Below, in pieces: positions 1 to 9,894 of a stretch of 64,000 nucleotides of DNA. The stretch is from contig NZ_JAGGOW010000036.1 in the NCBI RefSeq assembly GCF_018614135.1, positions 1 through 64,000 of the forward strand, read 5' to 3'. This DNA comes from Streptomyces sp. ISL-66 (GTDB lineage: Bacteria > Actinomycetota > Actinomycetes > Streptomycetales > Streptomycetaceae). The notes below the pieces were generated by a model. The model saw only the letters and a list, made by a program, of their open reading frames with translations, was not told where the DNA came from and did not search any database. A program made the position numbers and the translations under genes. The stretch's first letter is position 1, and every line of letters starts with the position of its first letter.

Positions 1-811
1 GCGCGGTCCCGGCCTCCGCGTCCGGGGCGGCTGCGGCGGCCCCGGCGGCCTCCGGCTCCCCGGCCGCTGCGGGGGCCTGCGCTCCGCCGATGCGGGCCAC
101 CTCGGCGCGCAGCGCCCGTACCTCGGCGGTCAGCTCGGTGATCGCGGCCGTCTGGGCCCGCTCCACCAGGTCGTCGCGCTCGAAGCGGGAGATGAACCAG
201 GCCGCGATGTTGGCGGTCACCACACCCAGCAGCGCGATCCCGGACAGCATCAGCCCCACCGCCAGCAGCCGGCCGAGCCCGGTGGTCGGGGAATGGTCCC
301 CGTACCCGACCGTGGTCATCGTCGTCACCGACCACCACAGGGCGTCCCCGAGGTTCTTGATGTTGCCGTCGGGCGCGTCCCGCTCCACGCTCAGCACGGC
401 GAGCGAGCCGAACATCAGCAGCCCGACCACCGCCCCCGCCACGTAGGTGGTCAGCCGGATCTGCGGGGCCATCCGGGCCCGCCGGCCCACCAGCATCAGG
501 GTGGAGACCACGCGCAGCAGCCGCAGCGGCTGGATCATCGGCAGCAGCACCGCCGCCAGGTCCAGCCAGTGCGTCCGGACGAACGCCCTCTTCGACCGGG
601 ACAGGACCAGCCGCATCACGTAGTCGACGGCGAAGGCCCCCCACACCGCCCACTCGGCGTGCGTGCAGGCGCGGTGCACCCCCGCGCTCGCGTCGGGGAC
701 GACGATGGGCACGGCGTAGGCGACGGCGAATCCGAGGGCGAGCACCAGCAGAGGCGTCTGCGTCCGGCGCTCCCACCGCGTCTGGCGGGAGTGTTCCTTC
801 ATGCGGAGCAT
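1..811 (-). CDS. Voltage-gated-like potassium channel, partial (C-terminus off the left edge)
   Basis: The reverse-strand frame runs from ATG at 811 (second ATG at 802) off the window at base 1. It has an N-terminal membrane segment rich in Leu, Ala and Val, further hydrophobic segments, and a K+ selectivity filter TVGYGD followed by a last membrane helix, then a coiled-coil-like tail (RAQTAAITELTAEVRALRAE). This is the pore-loop layout of a tetrameric potassium channel of the inner membrane. The tail becomes Ala/Glu-rich near the edge. The filter makes the family call secure; the ion role in this host is inferred. Confidence 0.85.
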   Translation of the reverse strand, partial: MLRMKEHSRQTRWERRTQTPLLVLALGFAVAYAVPIVVPDASAGVHRACTHAEWAVWGAFAVDYVMRLVLSRSKRAFVRTHWLDLAAVLLPMIQPLRLLRVVSTLMLVGRRARMAPQIRLTTYVAGAVVGLLMFGSLAVLSVERDAPDGNIKNLGDALWWSVTTMTTVGYGDHSPTTGLGRLLAVGLMLSGIALLGVVTANIAAWFISRFERDDLVERAQTAAITELTAEVRALRAEVARIGGAQAPAAAGEPEAAGAAAAAPDAEAGTA

Positions 812-902
812 CGTAGGGAACGCGTAAAGGGATCCGGACCGCGGCCCGGCGGACCCCTGCCCCGGCGGACCCCGGCCCCGGCGGGGCGCGCCCCGCCCCA
901 TG

Positions 903-941
903 ACGGTGGGCCGGGTCCGCCTCGGCGGCCCCGGCCCACGT
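903..941 (-). terminator. Intrinsic terminator-like hairpin after aceE
   Basis: GTGGGCCGGG at 906-915 pairs with CCCGGCCCAC at 930-939, and the loop holds a second small stem. It lies just past the aceE stop codon. There is no clear T run, as is common in Streptomyces. Confidence 0.55.
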
Positions 942-966
942 CGTCACCCGTCCGGCCCGCGGAGCG

Positions 967-3699
967 TCAGGCGTCGCCGCCCGCCGCGCCCGGGTCCGCC
1001 GCCGTGACGTCCAGCAGCTGGTACCGGTCGATGGCCTGCTTCAGCACCGAGCGGTCGATCTTGCCTTCCTTGGCCAGCTCGGTCAGCACCGAGAGGACCA
1101 CCGACTGGGGGTCGATGTGGAAGAACCGGCGGGCCGCACCGCGCGTGTCCGCGAAGCCGAAGCCGTCCGCGCCCAGCGAGGTGTACGGGCCGGGCACCCA
1201 GCGCGAGATCTGGTCCGGGACCGCCCGCATCCAGTCCGAGACCGCCACGAACGGCCCCTCGGCGCCGGACAGCTTGCGCGTCACGTACGGGACGCGCTGC
1301 TCCTCCTCCGGGTGGAGCAGGTTGTGCCGCTCCACGTCGACGGCCTCGCGCCGCAGCTCGTTCCAGGAGGTCGCCGACCAGACGTCCGCCCGGACGTTCC
1401 ACTCGGCGGCCAGGATCCGCTGCGCCTCCAGCGCCCACGGAACCGCCACGCCGGAGGCCATGATCTGCGCCCCGATGCTGCCGAGGGTGCCGGCCGAGAT
1501 CCGGTGGATTCCCTTGAGGATGCCGTCCACGTCCACGTCCGCCGGCTCGGCGGGGTGCTGGATCGGCTCGTTGTAGACCGTCAGGTAGTAGAAGACGTCC
1601 TCGGCGTCCGGGCCGTACATGCGCCGCAGACCGTCCTTGACGATGTGCGCGATCTCGTACCCGTACGCCGGGTCGTACGCCACGCAGCCCGGGTTGGTCG
1701 AAGCCAGCAGCTGGGAGTGACCGTCGGCGTGCTGCAGGCCCTCACCCGTGAGGGTGGTCCGGCCGGCGGTCGCGCCGAGGACGAAACCGCGCGCCAGCTG
1801 GTCGGCCATCTGCCAGAACTGGTCACCCGTGCGCTGGAAACCGAACATCGAGTAGAAGACGTAGACCGGGATCAGCGGCTCGCCGTGCGTCGCGTACGCC
1901 GAACCCGCGGCGATCAGCGAGGCCGTGCAGCCCGCCTCCGAGATGCCGTCGTGCAGCATCTGGCCCGTCGGGGACTCCTTGTACGCGAGCAGCAGGTCGC
2001 GGTCGACCGCCTCGTACTGCTGGCCCAGCGGGTTGTAGATCTTGGCGCTCGGGAAGAACGCGTCCATGCCGAAGGTGCGGTACTCGTCGGGCGCGATCAG
2101 CACGAACCGCCGGCCGATCTCCTTGTCCCGCATGAGGTCCTTCAGGATGCGGACGAAGGCCATCGTCGTGGCGATCGACTGCTGCCCCGAGCCCTTCTTG
2201 GCGGCCGCGTACGTCGCGTCGCCCGGCAGCTGGAGCGGCTTCGCGCGCACCACGCGGGTCGGCACGTAGCCGCCGAGCGCGCTGCGGCGGTCGTGCATGT
2301 ACTGGATCTCGGGGGAGTTGCGGCCCGGGTGGTAGTACGGCGGGGCGCCGCCCTCCAGCTGGGCGTCCGTGATCGGGATGTGCAGCCGGTCGCGGAAGCG
2401 CTTGAGGTCGTCGGCCGTCAGCTTCTTCATCTGGTGGGTCGCGTTGCGGCCCTCGAAGTTCGGCCCCAGGGTCCAGCCCTTGACCGTCTGCGCAAGGATC
2501 ACCGTCGGCTGGCCCTTGTGGGCCTTGGCCGCCGCGTACGCCGCGTAGACCTTCTTGTGGTCGTGGCCGCCGCGGCCCAGGTGCTGGATCTGCTGGTCGG
2601 TCATGTTCTCGACCATCGTGCGCAGCCGCTGGTCGTCGCCGAAGAAGTGGTCGCGGATGTACGCGCCCGACTCGGTGGCGTACGTCTGGAACTGGCCGTC
2701 GGGGGTGGTGTTCATCTTGTTGACCAGGATGCCGTCGCGGTCCTGGGCCAGCAGCGGGTCCCAGGAGCGGTCCCAGATGAGCTTGATGACGTTCCAGCCG
2801 GCGCCGCGGAACTGCGACTCCAGCTCCTGAATGATCTTGCCGTTGCCGCGCACCGGGCCGTCGAGGCGCTGGAGGTTGCAGTTGACGACGAAGGTCAGGT
2901 TGTCCAGGCCTTCGCGGGCCGCGATGGAGAGCTGGCCGAGCGACTCCGGCTCGTCCATCTCGCCGTCGCCGAGATACGCCCAAACGTGTGACTTGGAGGT
3001 GTCCGCGATGCCGCGGGCCTGCATGTACCGGTTCATCCGGGCCTGGTAGATCGCGCCGAGCGGGCCGAGGCCCATCGAGACGGTCGGGAACTCCCAGAAG
3101 TCCGGCATCAGCCGCGGGTGCGGGTAGCTGGACAGTCCGTACGGGGCCTTGGACTTCTCCTGGCGGAACGCGTCGAGCTGCTGCTCGGAGAGCCGGTCCA
3201 GGAGGTAGGCGCGGGCGTAGATGCCGGGGGAGGCGTGGCCCTGGAAGAAGATCTGGTCGCCGCCGTCGCCCTCGTCCTTGCCCCGGAAGAAGTGGTTGAA
3301 GCCCACGTCGTAGAGGGAGGCGGAGGAGGCGAAGGTGGCGATGTGGCCGCCGACGCCGATCCCGGGGCGCTGGGCGCGGGAGACCATGACGGCCGCGTTC
3401 CACCGGGTGGCGTTCAGGACCTTGCGCTCGATCTCCTCGTTGCCGGGGAAGAAGGGCTCGTCCTTGGTGGCGATGGTGTTGACGTAGTCGGTGGAGCGCA
3501 TCTCGGGCACGGCCACGCGCTTCTCGCGGGCCCGCTCGATCAGGCGCAGCATCAGGTAGCGGGCGCGCTCGCGGCCACGCTCGTCGACGGCGGCGTCAAG
3601 GGAGTCGAGCCACTCCTGCGTCTCTTCCGGATCGAAGTCCGGTACCTGGCTCGGCAGGCCACCAATGATGATCGGATTGCGATCGGATGCGGAAGCCAC
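967..3699 (-). CDS. aceE: Pyruvate dehydrogenase E1 component, homodimeric type
   Basis: A 910-residue thiamine diphosphate enzyme that decarboxylates pyruvate and acetylates the lipoyl groups of E2, feeding acetyl-CoA to the TCA cycle. Length and features match homodimeric AceE: N-terminal [10 protein letters not shown] region, substrate-site stretch [22 protein letters not shown], ThDP-binding motif [10 protein letters not shown] with downstream NCNLQRLDG, and transketolase C-terminal half. Start is GTG at 3699 with a GAAGGA ribosome site just upstream. It is transcribed alone, divergent from the DUF3052 gene, and followed by a hairpin. No E2 or lipoamide dehydrogenase gene is nearby, as is usual for this type. 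Confidence 0.97.
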   Translation of the reverse strand: MASASDRNPIIIGGLPSQVPDFDPEETQEWLDSLDAAVDERGRERARYLMLRLIERAREKRVAVPEMRSTDYVNTIATKDEPFFPGNEEIERKVLNATRWNAAVMVSRAQRPGIGVGGHIATFASSASLYDVGFNHFFRGKDEGDGGDQIFFQGHASPGIYARAYLLDRLSEQQLDAFRQEKSKAPYGLSSYPHPRLMPDFWEFPTVSMGLGPLGAIYQARMNRYMQARGIADTSKSHVWAYLGDGEMDEPESLGQLSIAAREGLDNLTFVVNCNLQRLDGPVRGNGKIIQELESQFRGAGWNVIKLIWDRSWDPLLAQDRDGILVNKMNTTPDGQFQTYATESGAYIRDHFFGDDQRLRTMVENMTDQQIQHLGRGGHDHKKVYAAYAAAKAHKGQPTVILAQTVKGWTLGPNFEGRNATHQMKKLTADDLKRFRDRLHIPITDAQLEGGAPPYYHPGRNSPEIQYMHDRRSALGGYVPTRVVRAKPLQLPGDATYAAAKKGSGQQSIATTMAFVRILKDLMRDKEIGRRFVLIAPDEYRTFGMDAFFPSAKIYNPLGQQYEAVDRDLLLAYKESPTGQMLHDGISEAGCTASLIAAGSAYATHGEPLIPVYVFYSMFGFQRTGDQFWQMADQLARGFVLGATAGRTTLTGEGLQHADGHSQLLASTNPGCVAYDPAYGYEIAHIVKDGLRRMYGPDAEDVFYYLTVYNEPIQHPAEPADVDVDGILKGIHRISAGTLGSIGAQIMASGVAVPWALEAQRILAAEWNVRADVWSATSWNELRREAVDVERHNLLHPEEEQRVPYVTRKLSGAEGPFVAVSDWMRAVPDQISRWVPGPYTSLGADGFGFADTRGAARRFFHIDPQSVVLSVLTELAKEGKIDRSVLKQAIDRYQLLDVTAADPGAAGGDA

Positions 3700-4131
3700 G
3701 CTGTTCCTTCGCTGTCGGGGGAGTCGTGCCTTGGGTCTCGCCGCCTCCCATGGTCTTACGCTCGGCGGAAATCGTCATCTCTACCACTCGGTAATCCCTG
3801 GAGCCGGTGGGATTGGGCTGGGATGACGAGACCGGCCGAACCGCAACCCTACGCTCAAGTCGATCAGTGGCTTCGCAAGGCCGTTCGTCCCTCAAACAGG
3901 TAGGAAAGTCCCGAGGCGATGCCGAATGAGGTGGAATGGTGTGGGATGAATCACGAGAGGTACATACACAGGGGCTGAAAGTTGCGGCGAGACGGCCGTA
4001 ATCGTCACCGTTTCGACGGTCTCGGCGGCCGGGTACTTGCGCGATCCGCCGCGCCCGTGTGGACTACGCCCAATGCTGCGCGTACGCGCGCTGCCGAAGA
4101 ACATTCACCGAACATGAGCAGGAGGCACCCC
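3700..4131. promoter_or_regulatory. Divergent intergenic region between aceE and the DUF3052 gene
   Basis: About 430 bases without a credible gene. It must hold the aceE promoter (reverse) and the DUF3052 promoter (forward). Open frames here are unsupported shadows. I cannot name a promoter element with confidence. Confidence 0.5.
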
Positions 4132-4557
4132 GTGAGCGCGACCGCGGACCACGCGGAGAACCTGGCCGCCAGGCTGGGTTTCCAGTCCGAACAGGTGGTC
4201 CAGGAGATCGGCTACGACGACGATGTCGATCAGGAATTCCGTGATGCCGTAGAGGGTCACGTCACCGAACTCGTCGACGAGGACTACGACGATGTCGCAG
4301 ACGCGGTTCTGCTGTGGTTCCGGGAGGACGACGGCGACCTGACGGACGCCCTGGTCGACGCGACCGAGCTGGTCGAGGACGGCGCACTGATCCTGCTGGT
4401 GACTCCCAAGACCGGCAAGGACGGTTTCGTCGAGGCCAGCGACATCAGCGAGGCCGCCGAGACCGCAGGCCTCTCTCTGGCCAAGGGACTCCCCGTCGGC
4501 AAGGAGTGGACCGCCACCAAGCTGGCGACCCCGAAGACGGCCAAGTCCAAGCGCTGA
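4132..4557 (+). CDS. DUF3052 family protein
   Basis: A 141-residue acidic protein of unknown function, conserved in actinomycetes beside aceE. I chose GTG at 4132 because AGGAGG sits at 4120-4125, six bases before it; an ATG at 4114 is in frame but overlaps that ribosome site. The first half is Asp/Glu-rich with Tyr-Asp-Asp repeats; the tail is Lys-rich (KTAKSKR). No catalytic motif is visible. The family call is from memory of the sequence pattern and gene position. Confidence 0.85.
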   Translation: MSATADHAENLAARLGFQSEQVVQEIGYDDDVDQEFRDAVEGHVTELVDEDYDDVADAVLLWFREDDGDLTDALVDATELVEDGALILLVTPKTGKDGFVEASDISEAAETAGLSLAKGLPVGKEWTATKLATPKTAKSKR

Positions 4558-4582
4558 GCCGCGCCCCGCAGCCAAGCGGACA

Positions 4583-4628
4583 CACGCACCCCGCCTACCG
4601 GAATTCGTCCCGGTCGGCGGGGTGCGTG
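4583..4628 (+). terminator. Strong hairpin terminator after DUF3052
   Basis: CACGCACCCCGCC at 4583-4595 pairs perfectly with GGCGGGGTGCGTG at 4616-4628, and ACCGG/CCGGT continues the stem inside. It separates this gene from the peroxiredoxin. Confidence 0.75.
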
Positions 4629-4713
4629 CGTTCGGTGGCGGGACCGGCTCCGAGGCATAGGCTGGGCACCCGAACGGCCCAACGCAGGATGAAGGAACGA
4701 AGGGAAGCGACAG

Positions 4714-5172
4714 ATGGCGATCGAGGTCGGCAACAAGGCCCCGGACTTCGAGCTCAAGGACAACCACGGTGCCACCGTGCGGCTCTCCGACTTCCGGGGG
4801 GAGAAGGCCGTCGTGCTGCTCTTCTACCCGTTCGCCTTCACCGGCGTCTGCACCGGGGAGCTGTGCGAGCTGCGCGACCAACTGCCCCGGTTCCAGAACG
4901 ACGACGTGCAGCTCCTCGCCGTCTCCAACGACTCCGTACCCACCCTGCGCGTCTTCGGCGAGCAGGAGGGCCTGGAGTACCCGCTGCTGTCGGACTTCTG
5001 GCCGCACGGGGAGACCTCCCGCGCCTACGGGGTCTTCGACGAGGACAAGGGCTGCGCGGTCCGCGGCACCTTCGTCATCGACCGGGACGGCATCGTGCGC
5101 TGGAGCGTCGTCAACGGCCTGCCCGACGCGCGTGACCTGAACGAGTACATCAAGGCCCTCGACAGCCTCTGA
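4714..5172 (+). CDS. Peroxiredoxin, AhpE-like
   Basis: A 152-residue thiol peroxidase of the AhpC/TSA fold. The peroxidatic Cys46 lies in FAFTGVCTGELCELRD, with the family Thr43 three residues before it. Cys51 and a Cys in DKGCAVRG are possible resolving residues. Actinobacterial AhpE reduces hydrogen peroxide, organic peroxides and peroxynitrite using mycothiol or mycoredoxin. It has its own leader and precedes the Ter genes, consistent with a stress locus. Peroxiredoxin is certain; the AhpE subclass is likely. Confidence 0.92.
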   Translation: MAIEVGNKAPDFELKDNHGATVRLSDFRGEKAVVLLFYPFAFTGVCTGELCELRDQLPRFQNDDVQLLAVSNDSVPTLRVFGEQEGLEYPLLSDFWPHGETSRAYGVFDEDKGCAVRGTFVIDRDGIVRWSVVNGLPDARDLNEYIKALDSL

Positions 5173-5308
5173 CCACGTGCCGCAGGCTCGTGGCACGCTC
5201 GCCCCGAATAAGCCCGTACGGGCGGGAACCCGTCACTAGGATCGAAACGTTGATCCTGTGAAATCGCACGACGGGGCACCGCCCCACCCAAAACCTTATG
5301 GAGGACCC

Positions 5309-5884
5309 GTGGGAGTCAGCCTCAGCAAGGGCGGCAACGTCTCGCTGACCAAGGCCGCGCCGAACCTGACGGCGGTCATCGTCGGTCTGGGCTGGGACGC
5401 TCGCACCACCACCGGTGTCGACTTCGACCTCGACGCCAGCGCGATCCTGACCAATGACCAGGGCAAGGTCGCCAGCGACGCGAACTTCGTGTTCTTCAAC
5501 AACCTGAAGAGCCCGGACGGCTCGGTCGAGCACACCGGTGACAACACCACCGGTGAGGGCGAGGGCGACGACGAGGCCATCAAGGTCAACCTCGCCGGCG
5601 TCCCGGCCGATGTGGCCAAGATCGTCTTCCCGGTCTCGATCTACGAGGCCGAGAGCCGCCAGCAGAGCTTCGGCCAGGTCCGCAACGCGTACATCCGCGT
5701 CGTGAACCAGGCCGACAACACCGAGCTCGCCCGCTACGACCTGTCGGAGGACGCCTCGACGGAGACCGCCATGGTCTTCGGCGAGCTGTACCGCAACGGC
5801 GCCGAGTGGAAGTTCCGCGCCATCGGCCAGGGTTACGCCTCGGGCCTGCGCGGCATCGCGCAGGACTTCGGCGTCAACGTCTGA
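5309..5884 (+). CDS. terD: TerD-family stress protein
   Basis: A 191-residue protein with the full TerD pattern: N-terminal [14 protein letters not shown], then GLGWDAR, the Ca2+-binding DFDLDAS motif, [12 protein letters not shown] and C-terminal [10 protein letters not shown]. Start is GTG at 5309 after GGAGGA at 5300; upstream codons in the same frame are non-coding. TerD proteins bind calcium and act in tellurite, oxidative and phage stress tolerance through membrane-linked complexes. A close paralogue follows. Confidence 0.95.
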   Translation: MGVSLSKGGNVSLTKAAPNLTAVIVGLGWDARTTTGVDFDLDASAILTNDQGKVASDANFVFFNNLKSPDGSVEHTGDNTTGEGEGDDEAIKVNLAGVPADVAKIVFPVSIYEAESRQQSFGQVRNAYIRVVNQADNTELARYDLSEDASTETAMVFGELYRNGAEWKFRAIGQGYASGLRGIAQDFGVNV

Positions 5885-6053
5885 GTCAGCGGGGCGGCTG
5901 ATCGCTCGCAGCAGCCAGTTCACCCGTCCGGCGCCGTGCACCCCGTGTGTACGGCGCCGGACCGGCTTTACGGCCGCGACCCCGCCGTATCGCCACACCC
6001 TCGCACCGCCGTACCGTCATACCGCCACACCGTCGTCCGGGGAGGACCACAAC

Positions 6054-6629
6054 ATGGGCGTCACACTCGCCAAGGGGGGCAATGTCTCCCTGTCCAAGGC
6101 CGCACCGAACCTCACCCGGGTTCTGATCGGCCTCGGCTGGGACGCGCGCTCGACCACGGGCGCCGACTTCGACCTCGACGCCAGCGCGCTGCTGTGCAAC
6201 AACGGCAGGGTGCTCGGGGACGAGTACTTCGTGTTCTACAACAACCTGAAGAGCCCCGAGGGCTCCGTCGAACACACCGGGGACAACCTCACCGGCGAGG
6301 GCGACGGTGACGACGAGTCGATCATCATCGACCTCACCAAGGTCCCGGCCGGCGTGGACAAGATCGTCTTCCCGGTCTCGATCCACGAGGCGGAGGCCCG
6401 CCGGCAGAGCTTCGGCCAGGTCAGCAATGCCTTCATCCGCGTCGTGAACGAGGCGGACGGTCAGGAGCTGGCCCGCTACGACCTCACCGAGGATGCGTCC
6501 AGCGAGACCGCGATGATCTTCGGCGAGGTCTACCGGTACGGCGGCGAGTGGAAGTTCCGTGCTGTGGGGCAGGGGTACGCGTCGGGGCTCCGGGGCATCG
6601 CTCTAGACTTCGGGGTCAACGTTTCGTAA
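6054..6629 (+). CDS. terD: TerD-family stress protein (second copy)
   Basis: A 191-residue paralogue of the preceding gene, with the same DFDLDAS calcium site, [11 protein letters not shown] and [13 protein letters not shown] at 6054 follows GGGGAGGACC. It sits 170 bases after the first copy and 19 bases before the TerC-like gene, so it is probably cotranscribed with the latter. The duplication is typical of Streptomyces ter loci. Confidence 0.95.
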   Translation: MGVTLAKGGNVSLSKAAPNLTRVLIGLGWDARSTTGADFDLDASALLCNNGRVLGDEYFVFYNNLKSPEGSVEHTGDNLTGEGDGDDESIIIDLTKVPAGVDKIVFPVSIHEAEARRQSFGQVSNAFIRVVNEADGQELARYDLTEDASSETAMIFGEVYRYGGEWKFRAVGQGYASGLRGIALDFGVNVS

Positions 6630-6648
6630 AGCCGTACAAGACGATGGG

Positions 6649-7770
6649 ATGCCAGTGGTTCTGAAAACCTTCGGCTGGTCGTTCGCAATCACTGCGCTCG
6701 GACTGGTCGCAGCGGTGCTCTACGGGGGGTGGGAGGCCTTCGGGATCGTCGCGATCCTTTCCATCCTCGAGATCTCGCTGTCCTTCGACAACGCGGTGGT
6801 CAACGCCGGAATCCTGAAGAAGATGAATGCCTTCTGGCAGAAGATCTTCCTCACGGTCGGTGTTCTGATCGCGGTCTTCGGCATGCGACTGGTCTTCCCC
6901 GTCGTCATCGTCGCGATCAGCGCCAAGATCGGGCCCATCGAGGCCGTCGACCTGGCCATGACCGACAAGGACATGTACAAGCAACTGGTCACGGACGCCC
7001 ACCCGTCCATCGCGGCCTTCGGCGGCATGTTCCTGCTAATGATCTTCCTCGACTTCATCTTCGAGGACCGTGACATCAAGTGGCTCGCCTGGCTCGAGCG
7101 TCCGCTCGCGAAGCTCGGCAAGATCGACATGCTGTCGGCGTGCATCGCGCTGATCGTCCTGGTCATCACCGCGATGACCTTCGCCACCCAGGCCCACCAG
7201 CACGGCGGCGCCCACGTGGACAAGGCCCAGACCGTCCTGATCTCGGGCGTCCTCGGCCTGATCACCTACATGATCGTGGGCGGTCTCTCCGGCTACTTCG
7301 AGAACAAGCTCGAAGAAGAGGAAGAGGCCGAGCACGAGGCGGAGGAAGAGGCCAAGAAGAGCGGCAAGTCCGTCTCAGCCGTCGCCATGGCCGGCAAGGC
7401 CGCGTTCTTCATGTTCCTCTACCTCGAAGTCCTCGACGCCTCGTTCTCCTTCGACGGGGTCATCGGCGCCTTCGCCATCACCAACGACATCGTGCTCATG
7501 GCGCTGGGCCTCGGCATCGGTGCCATGTACGTCCGGTCGCTGACGGTCTACCTGGTCCGCCAGGGCACCCTCGACGACTACGTCTACCTGGAGCACGGCG
7601 CGCACTACGCCATCGGCGCGCTCGCCGTCATCCTGCTCGTCACGATCCAGCACGAGATCAACGAGGTCATCACCGGCCTCGTCGGCGTCGTGCTGATCGC
7701 GTGGTCCTTCTGGTCCTCGGTGCGCCGCAACAAGCGCCTGGAACTGGAGGGTTCCACCGCCGAGGCATGA
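6649..7770 (+). CDS. TerC-like integral membrane protein (DUF475)
   Basis: A 373-residue membrane protein with about eight to nine hydrophobic segments and two acidic motif regions, EISLSFDNAVVNAGIL near the N-terminus and LEVLDASFSFDGVIGAF in the second half. That duplicated pattern is the hallmark of TerC/DUF475 proteins, which partner TerD in metal and stress responses. A charged stretch EEEEEAEHEAEEEAKK forms a cytoplasmic loop. Start may be ATG 6649 or GTG 6655. A long hairpin follows. Confidence 0.9.
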   Translation: MPVVLKTFGWSFAITALGLVAAVLYGGWEAFGIVAILSILEISLSFDNAVVNAGILKKMNAFWQKIFLTVGVLIAVFGMRLVFPVVIVAISAKIGPIEAVDLAMTDKDMYKQLVTDAHPSIAAFGGMFLLMIFLDFIFEDRDIKWLAWLERPLAKLGKIDMLSACIALIVLVITAMTFATQAHQHGGAHVDKAQTVLISGVLGLITYMIVGGLSGYFENKLEEEEEAEHEAEEEAKKSGKSVSAVAMAGKAAFFMFLYLEVLDASFSFDGVIGAFAITNDIVLMALGLGIGAMYVRSLTVYLVRQGTLDDYVYLEHGAHYAIGALAVILLVTIQHEINEVITGLVGVVLIAWSFWSSVRRNKRLELEGSTAEA

Positions 7771-7798
7771 TCGCGGCGGTAATGCGGAACGCTCAAGT

Positions 7799-7842
7799 GC
7801 GGGGCGGTCCGGTGGGTCCACGGACCCACCGGGCCGCCCCGC
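7799..7842 (+). terminator. Long hairpin terminator after the TerC-like gene
   Basis: The arms at 7799-7819 and 7822-7842 are complementary over about 20 pairs with one T-G wobble (core GGTGGGTCC/GGACCCACC). It closes the terD-terC unit. Confidence 0.75.
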
Positions 7843-7892
7843 CCGCGTAAGCGGACGGCCAACCAGGGGACATGGGATCAGGGGGTTGAGGG

Positions 7893-8633
7893 ATGGGATT
7901 CTTCGACGGCATCAGGGGCAGCCGCGGCACGCAGTTCCAGTCGGGCAGCGCCTCGTCGAACGCGATCGAGCTGACCAAACGCCGCCCGACGGTGTCACTG
8001 ACCAAACAGGGGGCGGTGCACGGCAATCTGCGGGTGAACCTCTCCTGGCGCATGCGCACCTCGGACATCGGCGGCCGAACCGCCGGCCAGAGCGGGCAGC
8101 TCTTCCGCCACCCGTTCAAGCTGTTCAAGCCGGACATGGTGCAGGCGCACACCCAGGGCATGGTCAACGTCGACCTCGACATCGGCTGCCTCTACGAGCT
8201 GACCGACGGCACCCGGGGCGTCGTCCAGCCGCTGGGCAACCTCCACGGGGACATCAACGGCCCGCCGTACGTGAAGCTCAGCGGAGACGACCGGTTCGGT
8301 GCGCCCTCCGGCGAGACGATCTTCGTCAATCTCGACCACGCCGAGGACATCAAGCGGCTGCTGGTCTTCGTCTACATCTACGACCAGACCCCGGCCTTCG
8401 ACCGGACGCACGCCCTGGTGACCCTCTACCCGATCACCGGGCCGCGCATAGAGATCCCGCTGGAGGAGCGCCACCCGCACGCGCGCTCCTGCGCGGTGGT
8501 CTCCCTGGAGAACGTCAAGGGCGAGCTGATCGTGCGGCGCGAGGTCACATTCGTCTACGGGTTCCAGGCCGAGCTCGACCGGCTGTACGGCTGGGGACTC
8601 CAGTGGGGCCGGGGCTACAAGACGAAGGCGTGA
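7893..8633 (+). CDS. TerD-superfamily protein, TerA-like
   Basis: A 246-residue protein with an N-terminal FFDGIRG segment, an ELTKRRPTVSLTKQG TerD-like start, and a beta-rich middle (DLDIGCLYELTDG, YVKLSGDDRFG, ETIFVNLDHAEDIKRLLVFVYIYD). These are the variant TerD domains of TerA/TerF-type proteins. It ends QWGRGYKTKA. It stands between the terD-terC unit and a convergent TerD-like gene, so it belongs to the Ter stress locus. The subfamily is inferred. Confidence 0.8.
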   Translation: MGFFDGIRGSRGTQFQSGSASSNAIELTKRRPTVSLTKQGAVHGNLRVNLSWRMRTSDIGGRTAGQSGQLFRHPFKLFKPDMVQAHTQGMVNVDLDIGCLYELTDGTRGVVQPLGNLHGDINGPPYVKLSGDDRFGAPSGETIFVNLDHAEDIKRLLVFVYIYDQTPAFDRTHALVTLYPITGPRIEIPLEERHPHARSCAVVSLENVKGELIVRREVTFVYGFQAELDRLYGWGLQWGRGYKTKA

Positions 8634-8689
8634 ACCGCCCCGGCCCCGGATCCGGTCCCGGATGCGGTCCCCGATCCGGCCCGGGGTGC

Positions 8690-9448
8690 TCAGCGGCGGA
8701 TGAACTGGGGGCCCTGCACCGGCATCCGGAAGGTCGGATCGCCGCCCGGAGCCGGCACCGCGGCCGGGGACACCGGTTGCGGGTACCCGTACGCGGGCTG
8801 CGCGGCCGGCGGGGCCTGGGTGGGCGGAGCCGGCAGCACCGGTGCGGCCGGCGCCCCGGCCGGGGACACGGCGGGCTCGGAGGCCTCGGGGGCGCTCTCG
8901 TCCACGGAGATCCCGTGGTCGGTGGCCAGTCCGACGAGGCCGTTGGAGTACCCCTCGCCGAGCGCGCGGAACTTCCAGCCGTCGCCGCGCCGGTACAGCT
9001 CGCCGCAGATCAGCGCCGTCTCGGCGCCGGTCTCGGGCCGCACGTCGAAGAAGGCCAGAGGTTCGCCGCCGCCGGCCGCGGAGGCGTCGTAGAGCAGGAT
9101 CCGCAGGTCGTGGACCCGCTGGAAGGGCACGTCCTCGGCGGAGGCGACGACCAGGATCCGGTCCACCGCGGGCGTCACGGCCCGCAGGTCGGCCTGGACC
9201 GCGTCGGTGACCCCGTCGCCAAGCTGCTTCTTGCCGAGCCGCCAGACGGCCCCCGAGGGGTGCCGGGGCTGGTTGTAGAAGACGAAGTCCTCGTCCGAGC
9301 GCACCCGCCCGTCCGCGCCCACGAGCAGCGCCGAGGCGTCCACATCCGGAACATCGGGCCCACCCGTCCAGCGCAGCACCGCCCGCACCGCCGCGGCGGC
9401 CACCGGGATGTTCGAGCCCTTCTGCATCGCGTGCGTCATGCCGGTCAT
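8690..9448 (-). CDS. TerD-family protein with Pro/Ala-rich tail
   Basis: A 252-residue protein. ATG at 9448 follows GGAGGG on the reverse strand; the same frame remains open upstream, but that stretch contains the repeat-bearing intergenic DNA. Residues 1-175 form a TerD domain ([42 protein letters not shown]). The Ca2+ motif is VDASALL rather than DFDLDAS. The last 75 residues are Pro/Ala/Gln-rich and likely disordered, ending [13 protein letters not shown]. It converges with the TerA-like gene. Confidence 0.85.
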   Translation of the reverse strand: MTGMTHAMQKGSNIPVAAAAVRAVLRWTGGPDVPDVDASALLVGADGRVRSDEDFVFYNQPRHPSGAVWRLGKKQLGDGVTDAVQADLRAVTPAVDRILVVASAEDVPFQRVHDLRILLYDASAAGGGEPLAFFDVRPETGAETALICGELYRRGDGWKFRALGEGYSNGLVGLATDHGISVDESAPEASEPAVSPAGAPAAPVLPAPPTQAPPAAQPAYGYPQPVSPAAVPAPGGDPTFRMPVQGPQFIRR

Positions 9449-9669
9449 CCTGCCCTCCCGGGCACGACCGGGACAATGCGGCCCCCCGTAGCCGTCCCTT
9501 TCGGCCCTGATCCGCCGCACCGTGCGCCCCGGGGGCGCCCCCGGGGCGCTCCGGAGGCGCCCCTGAGGAAAGGAGCGGCCCACGTCTTGTCCCGGCCGGG
9601 AGTCCTGGGCATGGTGCAAGGGGGGCGCGGGACGGGCACGGGAGTCCGTGGGGCGACAGAATGTTCGGG

Positions 9670-9754
9670 ACGAAGGCAACGGCCCCGCGAACGCAATGAC
9701 CCGACGAAGGCAACGACTCCACGAAGGCAACGACTCCACGAAGGCAATGGCCCC
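9670..9754. repeat. Five 17-bp tandem repeats (ACGAAGGCAACGACTCC)
   Basis: Copies start at 9670, 9687, 9704, 9721 and 9738; the third and fourth are identical and the second is the most diverged. They lie in the 446-base gap between the TerD-like gene start and the CitE-like gene, where both promoters should be. The rest of that gap (9449-9669 and 9755-9894) shows no gene. Confidence 0.85.
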
Positions 9755-9894
9755 GGCGGGCGAAGGACCCGCTTCATTTGTCTGACCAGGACGGTTACCT
9801 GAACTTCATGCGCCCGGGGAAATTTTGAATCTCATTCGTACGTACTATTACCGGCCACGCCAGTTGGGCCGCCGAGGCAGTACGGGGGAAGCAC

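Noticed and set aside
293..1576. 427-codon forward frame opposite the channel and aceE genes
   Set aside because: A shadow frame of high-GC codons: His/Pro/Arg-rich low-complexity translation opposite two strongly supported genes.
1117..2991. 624-codon forward frame inside aceE
   Set aside because: Antisense shadow of aceE with repetitive Val/Arg/Leu composition and no start context.
3118..3903. Forward frame across the aceE start
   Set aside because: Antisense to the AceE N-terminus; the composition is a mirror of it.
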